Source: DASVWZ01 sp036392935 (lineage in GTDB: Bacteria > Acidobacteriota > Terriglobia > Terriglobales > Acidobacteriaceae). Taken from it: a DNA stretch of 64,000 nucleotides. The translations under genes and the position numbers were made by a program. Below, piece after piece: positions 47,881-57,042 of this stretch (position 1 is its first letter; each line of letters starts with the position of its first letter). The stretch covers positions 1 to 64,000 of the forward strand of contig DASVWZ010000297.1 in the NCBI GenBank assembly GCA_036392935.1, given 5' to 3'. The notes below the pieces were generated by a model. That model saw nothing but the letters and a program-made list of their open reading frames with translations, was not told the DNA's origin and made no database searches.

Positions 47881-49028
47881 TTGTGGCCGGCGTCATGAGC
47901 GGCACCTCCGCCGACGGCATCAACGTCGCGCTGGTCGACATCAAGCCCGGTCGCAACGCCGCCTGGCCGCGCTTCCAGTTTCTCGGCCACGCCGAATTTC
48001 CCTATCCCGAGGACGTCCGCCGCTTCGTGCTCACCGCCATGAATTCCACCCGCGCCGCCGTGGCCGATCTCGCGCGTTTGAACTTTCTTCTCGCGGAGTT
48101 ATACGCCGACGCGGTTCTCGCCACCCAGAAGCGTTTTCGCCGCAAAGCCGAACTCGTCGGCTGCCACGGCCAGACCATTTACCATCAGGGCGAACCCGCA
48201 AGTTTCCTCGGTCGCAATCTCGCCGTCACCTGGCAAACCGGCGACGGGTCGCTGATCGCCCGCCGCGTCGCTCTCCCTGTCGTCTCTGACTTTCGTCCCG
48301 CAGATATGGCTGCCGGCGGCAAAGGCGCGCCGCTCGTGCCTTTTCTCGATTTCCTTCTTTACCGCCATGAACGCGTGGGTCGCATTGTTCAAAATATCGG
48401 CGGAATCGCCAACGTGAGCGTGCTTCCCGCACGGGCCACGGCGGCGCAAGTCTTCGCCTTCGACACCGGTCCCGGCAATATGGTCATCGACGCCGTCATG
48501 GAGCGCCTTTACGGTATCCGCTACGATAAGGACGGCAAGACGGCTGCTTCCGGCCAGGTCATCGAATCCGTTCTCATCGAAAGCTTGCGCGGTCCGTTCT
48601 TTCACCGCAAGCCGCCGAAAACCGCCGGCCGGGAGGAGTTTGGCCGCGAATTCGCCCAGGATTTCATCCGCCAGTGCGGTCAGGCGGAGCGAGCCAACAT
48701 AGTAGCAACCGCTACGGCACTCACCGCGATGTCCATTGCCCAGGCGCTGCGCGAGTTTGTCCTTAAACGCCGTGAGCGCTTCACCGAATATATCGTCTCC
48801 GGCGGAGGCGCCAAAAATCCCACGCTTATCGCCATGCTGGTGAATGAACTTCAACCCCTGGGTCTCGAACTCCGCGCCTCTGACGAATTTGGGCTTCCCG
48901 CGGAAGCCAAGGAAGCCGCAGCCTTCGCATTGCTCGCTTACCAGACCTGGAACAAGAAGCCTTCCAACCTTCCCTCCGCCACCGGCGCCGCCAAACCCGC
49001 AATCCTCGGGAAAATCTCGTATGTGTAG
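47877..49028 (+). CDS. anmK: Anhydro-N-acetylmuramic acid kinase
   Basis: A 383-residue sugar kinase of the AnmK family. The N-terminal phosphate loop (VMSGTSADGINVALVDI), GCHGQTIYHQGE, IADMAAGGKGAPLVP-like segment, and AFDTGPGNMVIDAVM are all present, and the acceptor GGGAKNP lies near the C-terminus. It opens and phosphorylates anhydro-MurNAc to MurNAc-6-phosphate in cell-wall recycling. It overlaps the upstream NagZ-like gene by 4 bases and the downstream lipoprotein gene by 8, so all three are likely one operon. Confidence 0.93.
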   Translation: MIVAGVMSGTSADGINVALVDIKPGRNAAWPRFQFLGHAEFPYPEDVRRFVLTAMNSTRAAVADLARLNFLLAELYADAVLATQKRFRRKAELVGCHGQTIYHQGEPASFLGRNLAVTWQTGDGSLIARRVALPVVSDFRPADMAAGGKGAPLVPFLDFLLYRHERVGRIVQNIGGIANVSVLPARATAAQVFAFDTGPGNMVIDAVMERLYGIRYDKDGKTAASGQVIESVLIESLRGPFFHRKPPKTAGREEFGREFAQDFIRQCGQAERANIVATATALTAMSIAQALREFVLKRRERFTEYIVSGGGAKNPTLIAMLVNELQPLGLELRASDEFGLPAEAKEAAAFALLAYQTWNKKPSNLPSATGAAKPAILGKISYV

Positions 49029-50580
49029 ATCCTGGCGCAAGGGGAATCTCACCCTGGGTGGTTTTCGAGGGTTGGGATTCCTGTCAATCGCTCTCACCAT
49101 CTTCTTTGCTCTTGCTTGCTCCCGCTCCACCGGTCCGAATACCCTCAGCATGATCATCGAGAGCAGCCCCACCAATCTCGATCCCCGCGTCGGTCTCGAC
49201 GCCCAGTCGCAACGCATCGACGCGCTGATCTTCGACGATCTCCTCACCCGCGACAATCATCTCAACCTCCAGCCCGGACTGGCCGAGCGCTGGGAAGTCC
49301 CCGACCCGCTCACCTACATCTTTCATCTGCGCTCCGGCGTCCGCTTCCATGATGGCCGCGCCCTCACCGCGACCGACGTCAAATGGACTTTCGATTCCAT
49401 CCTGCAAGGCAAGATTCGCACCACCAAGTCCGGCGCCTACCGCTTCGTCGACCGCATCGAAGTCCCCGACGAATCCACGGTTATCTTTCATCTGAAGCAA
49501 CCCTACGCCTCTTTGCTCTGGAATCTCTCGGGCGCTGCCATGGGAATCGTGCCCTATGGCATGACCAACGAAATCGCCCAGCATCCCGTCGGTTCCGGCC
49601 CATTCCGTTTCGTCAGTCAGGAACTCGACAAAGAAGTCATCCTCGAGCGCAACGACGACTACTGGGGCGAAAAAGCCCATCTCGACGGCATCCGCTTCGC
49701 CGTCGTTCCCGACGCCACCACCCGTGCCCTCGAACTCCGCAAGGGCAGCGCCGATCTCGCCATCAACGCCTTCACCGGTGATATGATCCTTACCCTCGAA
49801 CAAGACCCTCACCTGCAAGTCCTCCGCGACTCCGGCACCGTCCTGGCGTATCTCGCCCTCAACACTCGCGACCCGATCCTGCGCGACGTCCGCGTCCGCC
49901 AGGCCATCGCCTACGCCGTCGATCGCCAGCCGATCATCCATTACTTGCTTCGCGATTTCGCCCGTCCCGCTTACAGCCTGCTGCCGCCGCAGAGCTGGGC
50001 CTACAACGGCGACGTTCCCCATTACGATCACGATCCCGGCCGCGCCCGCCAGATCCTCGATTCCGCCGGATATCCCGCCGTCAACGGCATCCGCTTTCAT
50101 CTCACCATGAAAACCTCAACCGAGGAATCCACGCGTCTCCTCGCCGCCGTCCTGCAGCAGCAGCTTCGTGACGTGGGCATTGCCCTCGACATTCGCACCT
50201 TCGAGTCCGCCACCTTCTTCGCCGATGTTACTCGCGGCGCCTTTCAGCTTCACTCCCTGCGCTGGGTCGGCGGCAACGAAGATCCGGACATGTTCGAATA
50301 CGTCTTTCATTCTTCGAAATTCCCGCCCGCCGGCGCCAATCGCACCTTCTACGCCAACCCTCAGGTCGACGCTCTCATCGACCAGGCCCGCGCCGAACCC
50401 GATCTCGAAACCCGCAAGCAGCTCTACTTCGAAATTCAGAGCCTGCTCGGCGAAGATGTCCCCTACATCAACCTCTGGTATCTGGATAACGTTCTCGTTG
50501 CTTCACAGCGCGTCCGCAACCTTACGCTCAATCCCGCCGGCAATTATGACTTTCTCCGCACCGCCGAACTCTCCCATTAA
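49021..50580 (+). CDS. Solute-binding lipoprotein of the oligopeptide (SBP_5) family
   Basis: A 519-residue extracytoplasmic solute-binding protein. The lipobox gives Cys33 (IFFALACS). SSPTNLDPRVGLDAQSQR, LAERWEVPDPLTYIFHLR and VRFHDGRALTATDVKWTFDSI are typical of the SBP_5/OppA family. I chose ATG 49021; the frame opens earlier, at 48844, inside anmK. It overlaps anmK by 8 bases. No permease genes are adjacent. Because it is coupled to NagZ- and AnmK-like genes, its ligand could be cell-wall peptides or muropeptides; this is an inference. Confidence 0.88.
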   Translation: MCRSWRKGNLTLGGFRGLGFLSIALTIFFALACSRSTGPNTLSMIIESSPTNLDPRVGLDAQSQRIDALIFDDLLTRDNHLNLQPGLAERWEVPDPLTYIFHLRSGVRFHDGRALTATDVKWTFDSILQGKIRTTKSGAYRFVDRIEVPDESTVIFHLKQPYASLLWNLSGAAMGIVPYGMTNEIAQHPVGSGPFRFVSQELDKEVILERNDDYWGEKAHLDGIRFAVVPDATTRALELRKGSADLAINAFTGDMILTLEQDPHLQVLRDSGTVLAYLALNTRDPILRDVRVRQAIAYAVDRQPIIHYLLRDFARPAYSLLPPQSWAYNGDVPHYDHDPGRARQILDSAGYPAVNGIRFHLTMKTSTEESTRLLAAVLQQQLRDVGIALDIRTFESATFFADVTRGAFQLHSLRWVGGNEDPDMFEYVFHSSKFPPAGANRTFYANPQVDALIDQARAEPDLETRKQLYFEIQSLLGEDVPYINLWYLDNVLVASQRVRNLTLNPAGNYDFLRTAELSH

Positions 50581-50628
50581 CTCGCCCGTGCTACCATCAA
50601 AAATTCGACTCATTGGGACTGTTCTTTC

Positions 50629-51420
50629 ATGCGCATTCTTTTTATTGGTGATATCTTCGGCCGTCCCGGACGCACCATCGTCAAAGATCGTCTTCCCGCT
50701 CTCATCAAAGATCGTCACATCGAACTCGTCATCGCCAACGGCGAAAACGCCGCTGCCGGCTTCGGCATTACTCCGGCGATAATCGACGAACTCTTCGAAC
50801 TCAACATCGATGTCATCACCACCGGCAACCATGTCTGGGATAAGCGCGAGCTTCTCGACTACTTCGAGTCCGAAAAATCCAATCCCCACACCCAGGCCCG
50901 CCGCGTTCTGCGCCCTGCCAATTTCCCTCCCGGTACCGCCGGATGGGGCGTCTTTGAAGGCGCCAAGAACCGCGTGCCCTACGCCGTCATGGATCTGCAA
51001 GGCCGCATCTTCATGGGATCGAACGACGATCCTTTTCGCACCGCTGACCAGCTTCTCAAAGAAATCAAGGCCAAAGTTGTGATCGTCGATTTCCACGCCG
51101 AAGCGACCTCCGAAAAAGTGGCGATGGGCTGGCACCTCGACGGACGCGCTAGCGTCGTCATCGGCACCCACACCCACATTCCCACCGCCGACGAACGCGT
51201 CCTCCCCGGCGGCACCGCCTACATCACCGACGTCGGCATGACCGGCCCTTATGACAGCGTGATCGGCGTGAAAAAAGAAATCGTGATCGGAAAATTTCTC
51301 AACAACCTTCCCGTCCGCTTCGAACCCGCTACCGGTGACGCGCGTCTCTGCGCCGTCATCGTCGATTGTGATGAATCCACCGGCCGCGCTCGCTCCATCG
51401 AGCGACTCATGCTCACCTGA
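50629..51420 (+). CDS. ymdB: YmdB-family metallophosphoesterase
   Basis: A 263-residue phosphoesterase of the TIGR00282/YmdB family. The metal site residues are in LFIGDIFGRPGR (Asp8), NGENAAAGFGI (Glu39, Asn40), GNHVWDKREL (Asn, His) and IVDFHAEATSEK and GTHTHIPTADE (His). In other bacteria this enzyme hydrolyses 2',3'-cyclic nucleotides and affects biofilm decisions. It follows the lipoprotein gene by 48 bases and precedes a YwiC-like gene by 29, continuing the plus-strand run. Confidence 0.9.
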   Translation: MRILFIGDIFGRPGRTIVKDRLPALIKDRHIELVIANGENAAAGFGITPAIIDELFELNIDVITTGNHVWDKRELLDYFESEKSNPHTQARRVLRPANFPPGTAGWGVFEGAKNRVPYAVMDLQGRIFMGSNDDPFRTADQLLKEIKAKVVIVDFHAEATSEKVAMGWHLDGRASVVIGTHTHIPTADERVLPGGTAYITDVGMTGPYDSVIGVKKEIVIGKFLNNLPVRFEPATGDARLCAVIVDCDESTGRARSIERLMLT

Positions 51421-51449
51421 GACTCGAACCTTTCCGCCCATGTCGTATC

Positions 51450-52319
51450 ATGGCGGGGATGCACTCTGCAGTCGAAGCCGAAAGCGCTGTTCAGAAAGCA
51501 CGCACGCGCGCTCTCGTCGTTCCTCGCGAGCACGGCGCCTGGGGACTTCTGCTCGTCCCACTGTTCACCGGTCTGGTTGCCGGTTTCGCTTCGTCCTATC
51601 GCCTGTTGCCGTTGGCACTCTTTACCATTACTGCGCTCGCCTTGTTCTGGCTCCGCACACCGGTTGAAAGTCTGATCGGATCGAGTCCCATCGCGGCTCA
51701 CACTCCCCGCGAACGCTTCATCGCACTCTTTGCATCCATCGTCCTCGCCGCAATAGCTGCGGTTTGTCTAGCCGCGCTGCTCTGGGGATGGCGGAATCAA
51801 GGCCTTCTTTTAGTCGGCGGAATCGCTGCGGTTGCGCTGGTCGTACAAGCCGTGCTGCGCAAGCTCGGTCGCAGCACCCGCATGGCTTCGCAATTCGTCG
51901 GATCGATCGGCCTCACCGCCACCGCGCCCGCCGCCTATTACCTCGGCAGCGGTCGTCTCGATTCGCATGCGATTATTCTTTGGGCGGCCAACTGGGCCTT
52001 CGCTTGCGATCAGGTCCACTTCGTCCAGCTCCGCATCCACGCCGGCCGCGCCTCCAACTTCAGCGAAAAATTTGCCAAAGGCAAATTCTTTTTCCTCGGG
52101 CAAATCGCACTCACCCTCGTGCTGATCTTCGCGGCGCTCCGCCAGATAATCGCGCCACTAGTGCTCGTCGCGTTTGTCCCCGGACTCATTCGCGGAACCC
52201 GATGGTTTTTCCTTCCCGCCGCGCCGCTCGACGTAAAAAAGCTCGGTTGGTCAGAGATGAGGCAGGGAATTATCTTCGGGGTTTTATTGGCGCTGGCATT
52301 TGTGGTTCATTGGCAATAA
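51450..52319 (+). CDS. YwiC-like membrane protein
   Basis: A 289-residue protein with about eight to nine hydrophobic helices. The signature VPREHGAWGLLLVPL near the N-terminus is the YwiC family mark, and CDQVHFVQLRIHAGRA lies in the middle. Function of the family is unknown, although the helix pattern resembles prenyltransferase-like membrane enzymes. It ends 4 bases before the convergent F420/PPOX-type gene. The start at 51450 follows a weak site; ATG 51459 is equally possible. Confidence 0.85.
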   Translation: MAGMHSAVEAESAVQKARTRALVVPREHGAWGLLLVPLFTGLVAGFASSYRLLPLALFTITALALFWLRTPVESLIGSSPIAAHTPRERFIALFASIVLAAIAAVCLAALLWGWRNQGLLLVGGIAAVALVVQAVLRKLGRSTRMASQFVGSIGLTATAPAAYYLGSGRLDSHAIILWAANWAFACDQVHFVQLRIHAGRASNFSEKFAKGKFFFLGQIALTLVLIFAALRQIIAPLVLVAFVPGLIRGTRWFFLPAAPLDVKKLGWSEMRQGIIFGVLLALAFVVHWQ

Positions 52320-52323
52320 ACCG

Positions 52324-52686
52324 TCATCGCATCACGAAGACGAGTTCGACATACGTATCCGTGTTGCGCCATAAAAATGGCAACCGCGCCAGCCAGTACT
52401 TCTCTTTGATCATCTTGCGAACCCGGGCGCCGTCCTCGGTGCCAAGGATCTGCGCCGTAGCGGGGAATTCCGGGCCAGTAATTTTGCCGCGAATCGTACA
52501 CGGGGCAACCTTCGCTTGCGGATTGTTGCGGATGCGTTTGACCTTGGCTAATTTGCTGTTGGTCATGAAGTATAGCTTGCCGTCCATCTCGGCAAACCAA
52601 ACCGGAGTGTAGATGGCCTCACCCGACTTTCGAAACGTGGCGACAGAAATGTAACGCTGCCCGTGAATCTCCGCAGGTATCGGCAT
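52324..52686 (-). CDS. PPOX-class F420-dependent oxidoreductase-like protein
   Basis: A 120-residue split-barrel flavin or deazaflavin-binding protein (ISVATFRKSGEAIYTPVWFAE, LYFMTNSKLAKVKRIRNNPQAKVAPC). It matches the short PPOX-class enzymes often annotated as F420-dependent. Cofactor and substrate are not decided by sequence. The gene is convergent with the YwiC-like gene. Its upstream region (52687-53142) is a long gene-free stretch with repeats. Confidence 0.85.
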   Translation of the reverse strand: MPIPAEIHGQRYISVATFRKSGEAIYTPVWFAEMDGKLYFMTNSKLAKVKRIRNNPQAKVAPCTIRGKITGPEFPATAQILGTEDGARVRKMIKEKYWLARLPFLWRNTDTYVELVFVMR

Positions 52687-53142
52687 CCATTCATTCTAGC
52701 CCGGCATTCGATCCCCAATCGCAAGCAGTGAAATTCCACTTGACCTCACTCTTCCACTTCCTCACAATTAGAGTAGCTGGCCTCGCTCTTTGACAACTGA
52801 ACACGCTTCGTCGCAAGCGCCCTCACGTGCCGGTCAGCTCCGTGGACGGAAAAAAAAACCATGGGCCACAAGGCCCCGAGTTTGAGAGTTCGGCAGGTTT
52901 TTGCTGATGGCTGAGGGCTGATGGCTGACAACTAAGCTCTTTGTTTTCTATATTTTGATATCTAACTACCTATAGAATCAATGGCTTACGTGGGTATGGG
53001 TGGCTGTCGAACCAATAGAATCAATAATTTACGAGATTTTTTCAAAAATTTAGAACCGAGTATTTACTATAGAGTAAACACGGCAGCATTCAGCCGATAA
53101 TATTTACTCAAGTCATTTATATTCAACAGCTTACCTCCATCA
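52687..53142. other. 456-base gene-free region with heptad repeats and AT-rich island
   Basis: No gene is seen between the PPOX-like gene start and the polX stop. Heptad repeats (TGATGGC and variants) are at 52902-52931, immediately followed by repeat island B (52941-53108). The first 200 bases show nothing I can name beyond a presumed promoter for the PPOX-like gene. Confidence 0.6.
52941..53108 (+). repeat. AT-rich repeat island, copy B
   Basis: This aligns with copy A over about 90 bases. Units GAATCAATGGCTTACG (52975-52990) and GAATCAATAATTTACG (53018-53033) are 43 bases apart. A third, more divergent unit, GAACCGAGTATTTACT, is at 53053-53068, and a half unit TATTTACT at 53101-53108, at spacings of about 35 and 40. 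It is thus the longest array in the window. Confidence 0.7.
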
Positions 53143-54915
53143 TCAAGCCGCCCCGCTGCTGCCAACCACCACGCCTGCAACTCTCTTCATCGCCCTGGCA
53201 AACTTCGCCACCGGCAGCGTATTCAAGACATCATCTTTGGTCAGCCACGCCCGCCGCGCCTGCAACACACCGAACCTTATCTTCTCCATGTGCGACGTAT
53301 GGTGAGAATCCGTGTTGATGACAATCTTCACCCCATACTGCTTGGCCAGTCGCAAATGCCGGTCATTCAAGTCGAGCCGGTCCGGATACGCATTTAACTC
53401 CATGGCGACTTTTTTCTGCGCAGCCGCTTTCAGCACGGTATCCATGTCATACGGATAAGCGTCCCGCCGTAACAATAACCTTCCCGTCGGATGCCCAATG
53501 ATCGAGGTATTGGGGTTCTCAATCGCCTTCAGCAGCCGCGCGGTCATCTCCTCCGCTGTCTGATTGAAGTGCGAATGCACGCTGGCAATCACCAGATCCA
53601 TTTGCTCCAGCACCGAATCCGATAGATCGAGAGATCCATCCGCGAGAATGTCAACCTCAATGCCGGCAAAAATCCGAATGCCGTCAATGGCATCATTGGC
53701 GGCGCGAATCCGCTTGATGTGCTCGACCGCCCGCTTGTCGTCCAGCCCATTCGCCATCGCCAGATTTTTCGAATGGTCGGTGATGGCCATGTATTTATAT
53801 CCGCGCGCCCGCGCTGCTTCAGCCATCTCTTCAATCGTGTTGCGCCCGTCGGTTTCAAGCGTGTGCATGTGCACGTCGCCCTGCAAATCCGCGACACTGA
53901 TCAACTCTGGCAAAGCATCACCTGCCGCCGCATCGATCTCGCCCGTGTTTTCCCTGAGTTCCGGCGGAATATACGCCAGCTTCAGCTTGCCGTAGATATC
54001 TTCTTCCGTCTTCGCCGCAACCACCTTCTCGTCTTCCAGCCGTGCCAGGCTGTATTCACTGAGCGTGTAGCCCATCTTCAGCGCACGTTGACGAAGCGCC
54101 ACATTATGCGCTTTGCTTCCGGTGAAGTATTGCATGGCCGCGCCAAACGACTCCGGTGCCAAGAACCGCACATCCACTTGCATCCCGCCGCGCAGCCGGA
54201 AGCTGACCTTGTTTTCACCGCGTGCAATCACTTCCATCAGCGCCGGTACTTTAATCAGGTGCTCGATCAACTTTTCCCGCTCGGCGTCATCGCAACAAGC
54301 TCTCCCCGTCACCAGAATGTCGAGATCACCGACTGTCTCCCGTCCGCGCCGCAACGACCCCGCCGGCGTCACCTTTTCCACTCCCGGAAACGTCCGCAAA
54401 TGCTCCGCAATCTTCTCTGCCTGAATCTCGGCCGCATCCAGCAGAAAACGGCCGCCGATCCGCTTGTAATCCTCGAGCGCCTTCAGCAGCTTCTGTTCCT
54501 GCTTTTCGCCCATGCGCGGCAGTTCGCGAATCTTGCCCTCGCGCGCCAGCTTCTCCACGCCTTCCACATCGCAAACTTTATACGCGCTCCAGATCAGCGC
54601 AATCGTCTTCGGTCCGAGGCCCTGCACCTTCAGGAGGTCTAACATCGAAGGATGATATTTCTGCAGCAACTCCGCATGCAGCGACAGCCGTCCGTCTTTG
54701 AACATCTCCTGCAAGTTCGCCAGCATGCCTTTGCCGATACCGTGAATCGCCAGCACCTGCTTCGGTTCGCTGATCAGGTCGGAAATCTGTTGCGGCTGGG
54801 CTTCAATCGCCTCTGCGGCATTGCGATAGGACCGTATGCGGAACGAATCCTGCCCGTCGATTTCAAGCAGGTCGGCAGTCTCGTACAAAATTCCCGCGAT
54901 CGCCTTGTTGTCCAT
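53143..54915 (-). CDS. polX: DNA polymerase X family protein with PHP domain
   Basis: A 590-residue PolX. The N-terminal Pol-beta-like part (about 1-315) has helix-hairpin-helix segments (GIGKGMLANLQEMF, GLGPKTIALIW) and the catalytic GSLRRGRETVGDLDILVTG. The C-terminal PHP domain (about 335-575) has the metal motifs DVHMHTLETDGRNTIEEMA, ITDHSKN, HPTGRLL and NTDSHHTSHM, expected to give 3'-5' exonuclease activity. It works in base excision repair and gap filling. Upstream, 193 bases with nothing notable separate it from the cold-shock gene. Confidence 0.95.
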   Translation of the reverse strand: MDNKAIAGILYETADLLEIDGQDSFRIRSYRNAAEAIEAQPQQISDLISEPKQVLAIHGIGKGMLANLQEMFKDGRLSLHAELLQKYHPSMLDLLKVQGLGPKTIALIWSAYKVCDVEGVEKLAREGKIRELPRMGEKQEQKLLKALEDYKRIGGRFLLDAAEIQAEKIAEHLRTFPGVEKVTPAGSLRRGRETVGDLDILVTGRACCDDAEREKLIEHLIKVPALMEVIARGENKVSFRLRGGMQVDVRFLAPESFGAAMQYFTGSKAHNVALRQRALKMGYTLSEYSLARLEDEKVVAAKTEEDIYGKLKLAYIPPELRENTGEIDAAAGDALPELISVADLQGDVHMHTLETDGRNTIEEMAEAARARGYKYMAITDHSKNLAMANGLDDKRAVEHIKRIRAANDAIDGIRIFAGIEVDILADGSLDLSDSVLEQMDLVIASVHSHFNQTAEEMTARLLKAIENPNTSIIGHPTGRLLLRRDAYPYDMDTVLKAAAQKKVAMELNAYPDRLDLNDRHLRLAKQYGVKIVINTDSHHTSHMEKIRFGVLQARRAWLTKDDVLNTLPVAKFARAMKRVAGVVVGSSGAA

Positions 54916-55108
54916 GTGAAATTTAGCTTACCAAGAATCGGGCAGGGAAGAACTCTCGCGCGAGAATCGCGAACACTACGAAAAATCAGCAGGGAAATAT
55001 CGGAACAAAGACCACAGACGTGCGCGCTGTTTCGACAGACCACTCCAACAGCCCGCACGCGGACAAAAATTTGACCCTTACCTGAGCTAGTAGATCAACG
55101 GGCAGACT

Positions 55109-55330
55109 TCATGCCGATACTAGCTTGGCTACATTCGCGGCCTGCGGACCCTTCGGGCCCTGGGCAATCTCGAACTCTACCTGATCGCCTTCCTGCAGGC
55201 TCTTATACCCTTCGCTGGTTATTGCGCTGTAGTGAACAAAAACATCGGCCCCGTCATCTCTACCAATGAAGCCGTACCCTTTTGCGTTGTTAAACCACTT
55301 TACGACACCTTTCAATCGTTCCACGGACAC
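55109..55330 (-). CDS. Cold-shock protein, CspA family
   Basis: A 73-residue CSD protein with the RNP-1 motif KGYGFIGRD and RNP-2 VFVHYSAI. The core is complete. It binds single-stranded RNA or DNA and acts as an RNA chaperone. The start may be GTG 55330 or, better spaced behind AAGGGGG, the GTG at 55324. It is located after the NUDIX gene on the same strand by 89 bases, a spacer long enough for its own promoter and a cold-responsive leader. Confidence 0.95.
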   Translation of the reverse strand: MSVERLKGVVKWFNNAKGYGFIGRDDGADVFVHYSAITSEGYKSLQEGDQVEFEIAQGPKGPQAANVAKLVSA

Positions 55331-55419
55331 GCCCCCTTGCGCGTTGCTGCCATTGGGACTGGTTTCCCAGCCTTGCAGAAAGTTTGGAGGCTATCGATTT
55401 TCGCTGTCAAGGACGTAGG

Positions 55420-56001
55420 TCACAATTTCAGCCCTTTATTTCCTCCGCGAAGTATCTCCCGTAACCATAAGACGCCGCTTATGGTTTTGCCATCATGGAT
55501 TTGGCCGGCCATGACCATCCGTGCGGCCTGGCTCGCGGGAAAAAATCGTGGTTCGATCACTTCGTCTTCCTCCGGCCGGGCTTTACCTTCTTTCAACTCG
55601 GTCGCCAGATAAATCGCCATCGTCTCCGCCACAAACCCTGGACTCGCCCAGAAATACAGCACCCGCTTCCATCGCCGGGCCGAAAACCCCGTCTCCTCGA
55701 GCAATTCGCGCTTGGCCGCCACCAGAGGTTTTTCCCCCGGATCGATTCGCCCCGCGCACAGCTCCCACAAATGCTGCTGCGCGGCATGACGATACTGCCG
55801 CACCAGCAGCACCTCCGGTTCTTTCTTTCCTTTTCTCACCGGCATAATCACCACCGATCCCGTGTGCCGCACCATGTCGCGCCGCGCCTCTATGCCCGAC
55901 GGCTCAACCACATAATCCGTCGTTACCCAAAACGCCGGGCCGCGATACACCTCAGTGCTCGAAATCACTCGACCCTTCGCCGCTCGCAATTTGTTCATCA
56001 T
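55420..56001 (-). CDS. NUDIX hydrolase (ADP-ribose pyrophosphatase-like)
   Basis: A 193-residue NUDIX enzyme. The Nudix box follows G(x5)E(x7)REUxEExGU: it opens with GRIDPGEKP and closes with AAKRELLEETGF. LVRQYRHAAQQHLWELCAG and WASPGFVAETMAIYLA match the ADP-ribose pyrophosphatase branch. It probably hydrolyses nucleotide sugars or ADP-ribose. The ATG 56001 is one codon before a second ATG. The cold-shock gene follows it on the same strand. Heptad repeats lie 45 bases upstream. Confidence 0.9.
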   Translation of the reverse strand: MMNKLRAAKGRVISSTEVYRGPAFWVTTDYVVEPSGIEARRDMVRHTGSVVIMPVRKGKKEPEVLLVRQYRHAAQQHLWELCAGRIDPGEKPLVAAKRELLEETGFSARRWKRVLYFWASPGFVAETMAIYLATELKEGKARPEEDEVIEPRFFPASQAARMVMAGQIHDGKTISGVLWLREILRGGNKGLKL

Positions 56002-56100
56002 GTCACCACTATAACGGTTGCGCGAGCGATTGATTGGCCAGCTCTAACGACTGGCGACCAACGACCAATGACTAATGACTGACTCCTGTATTCTGACGAC

Positions 56101-56976
56101 ATGCCACGCAAGCCCACCATCGCGATCATCGGCGCCGGACGCCTCGGCACCGCGCTGGCGCTCGCCTTACACCAAGCCGGATATTCCATCCCCGAACTCA
56201 TCTCGCGCAATCGCGCCGCATCGATCAAATCCGCGCAATCGCTGGCTCGGAAAGTCAGCGCAACCGCATTCACTCTCGCCAAAGCCAATCTCGACGCCGA
56301 CGTCCTCTGGCTCTGCGTGCCCGATTCGCAAATTTCAGGTGTCGCCGGCGAGGCCGCCCGGAAGCTTTCCGCCAAAAACCCCAGCACTCCCAAAATCGTC
56401 TTCCACTCCAGCGGCGCGCTCTCCAGCCATGAACTCAGTCCGTTGCGAAATAACGGCGTATCCGTCGCCTCTGTTCACCCGCTCATGAGCTTCGTCCGCG
56501 GCACATCACCCTCCCTGAAGCAAGTTCCATTTGCACTCGAAGGCGATCTCAAGGCAATTCGTACGGCAAGAAAGATTGCCCTCGATCTTGGCGGCGAGCC
56601 ATTCGTCATTGCGGCCGCGTCCAAACCCCTTTATCACGCTTGGGGAGCATTCCTGTCCCCGCTCCTGGTTGCGGCCTTGGTCACATCTGAGCAAGTCGCT
56701 CACGCCGCAGGTCTTTCGACCCGCCACGCTCGCCGGAAGATGAAGCCGATCATCCTCCAGACCTTCGCTAACTATGCCAATCTCGGTCCCGCCGGGGCGT
56801 TCACCGGTCCGCTCGTTCGTGGAGACGCGCGCATCATTCGCCATCATCTTTCTCACCTCAAGAAAGTTCCCAAAGCCCGGCCGGTCTACCTCGCTCTTAC
56901 CCTGGCCGCACTTCGCCAACTCCCCGCGCGCCGCCGCAAGGAATTGCTTAACATCCTTAACGCCGAACAATCCTGA
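56101..56976 (+). CDS. Rossmann-fold protein with DUF2520 domain
   Basis: A 291-residue protein. The N-terminal dinucleotide loop is IIGAGRLGTALALALHQAGY (about 7-26), followed by the WLCVPDSQI segment. The C-terminal DUF2520 domain starts around residue 150 (SKPLYHAWGAFLSPLLVAAL, then GPLVRGDARIIRHHLSHL). It resembles pyrroline-5-carboxylate reductase-type and F420/NADP oxidoreductases, but the substrate is unknown. The next gene, a kinase, starts 66 bases downstream. Confidence 0.9.
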   Translation: MPRKPTIAIIGAGRLGTALALALHQAGYSIPELISRNRAASIKSAQSLARKVSATAFTLAKANLDADVLWLCVPDSQISGVAGEAARKLSAKNPSTPKIVFHSSGALSSHELSPLRNNGVSVASVHPLMSFVRGTSPSLKQVPFALEGDLKAIRTARKIALDLGGEPFVIAAASKPLYHAWGAFLSPLLVAALVTSEQVAHAAGLSTRHARRKMKPIILQTFANYANLGPAGAFTGPLVRGDARIIRHHLSHLKKVPKARPVYLALTLAALRQLPARRRKELLNILNAEQS

Positions 56977-57042
56977 CGCACCCGCGTTTGACTCTCCCCG
57001 TGCCACCAACTAAGATTCCCCCATATTTCCCCCTCCAATCAC

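Noticed and set aside
48099..49256. 385-codon frame on the minus strand
   Set aside because: Antisense of anmK and the lipoprotein gene.
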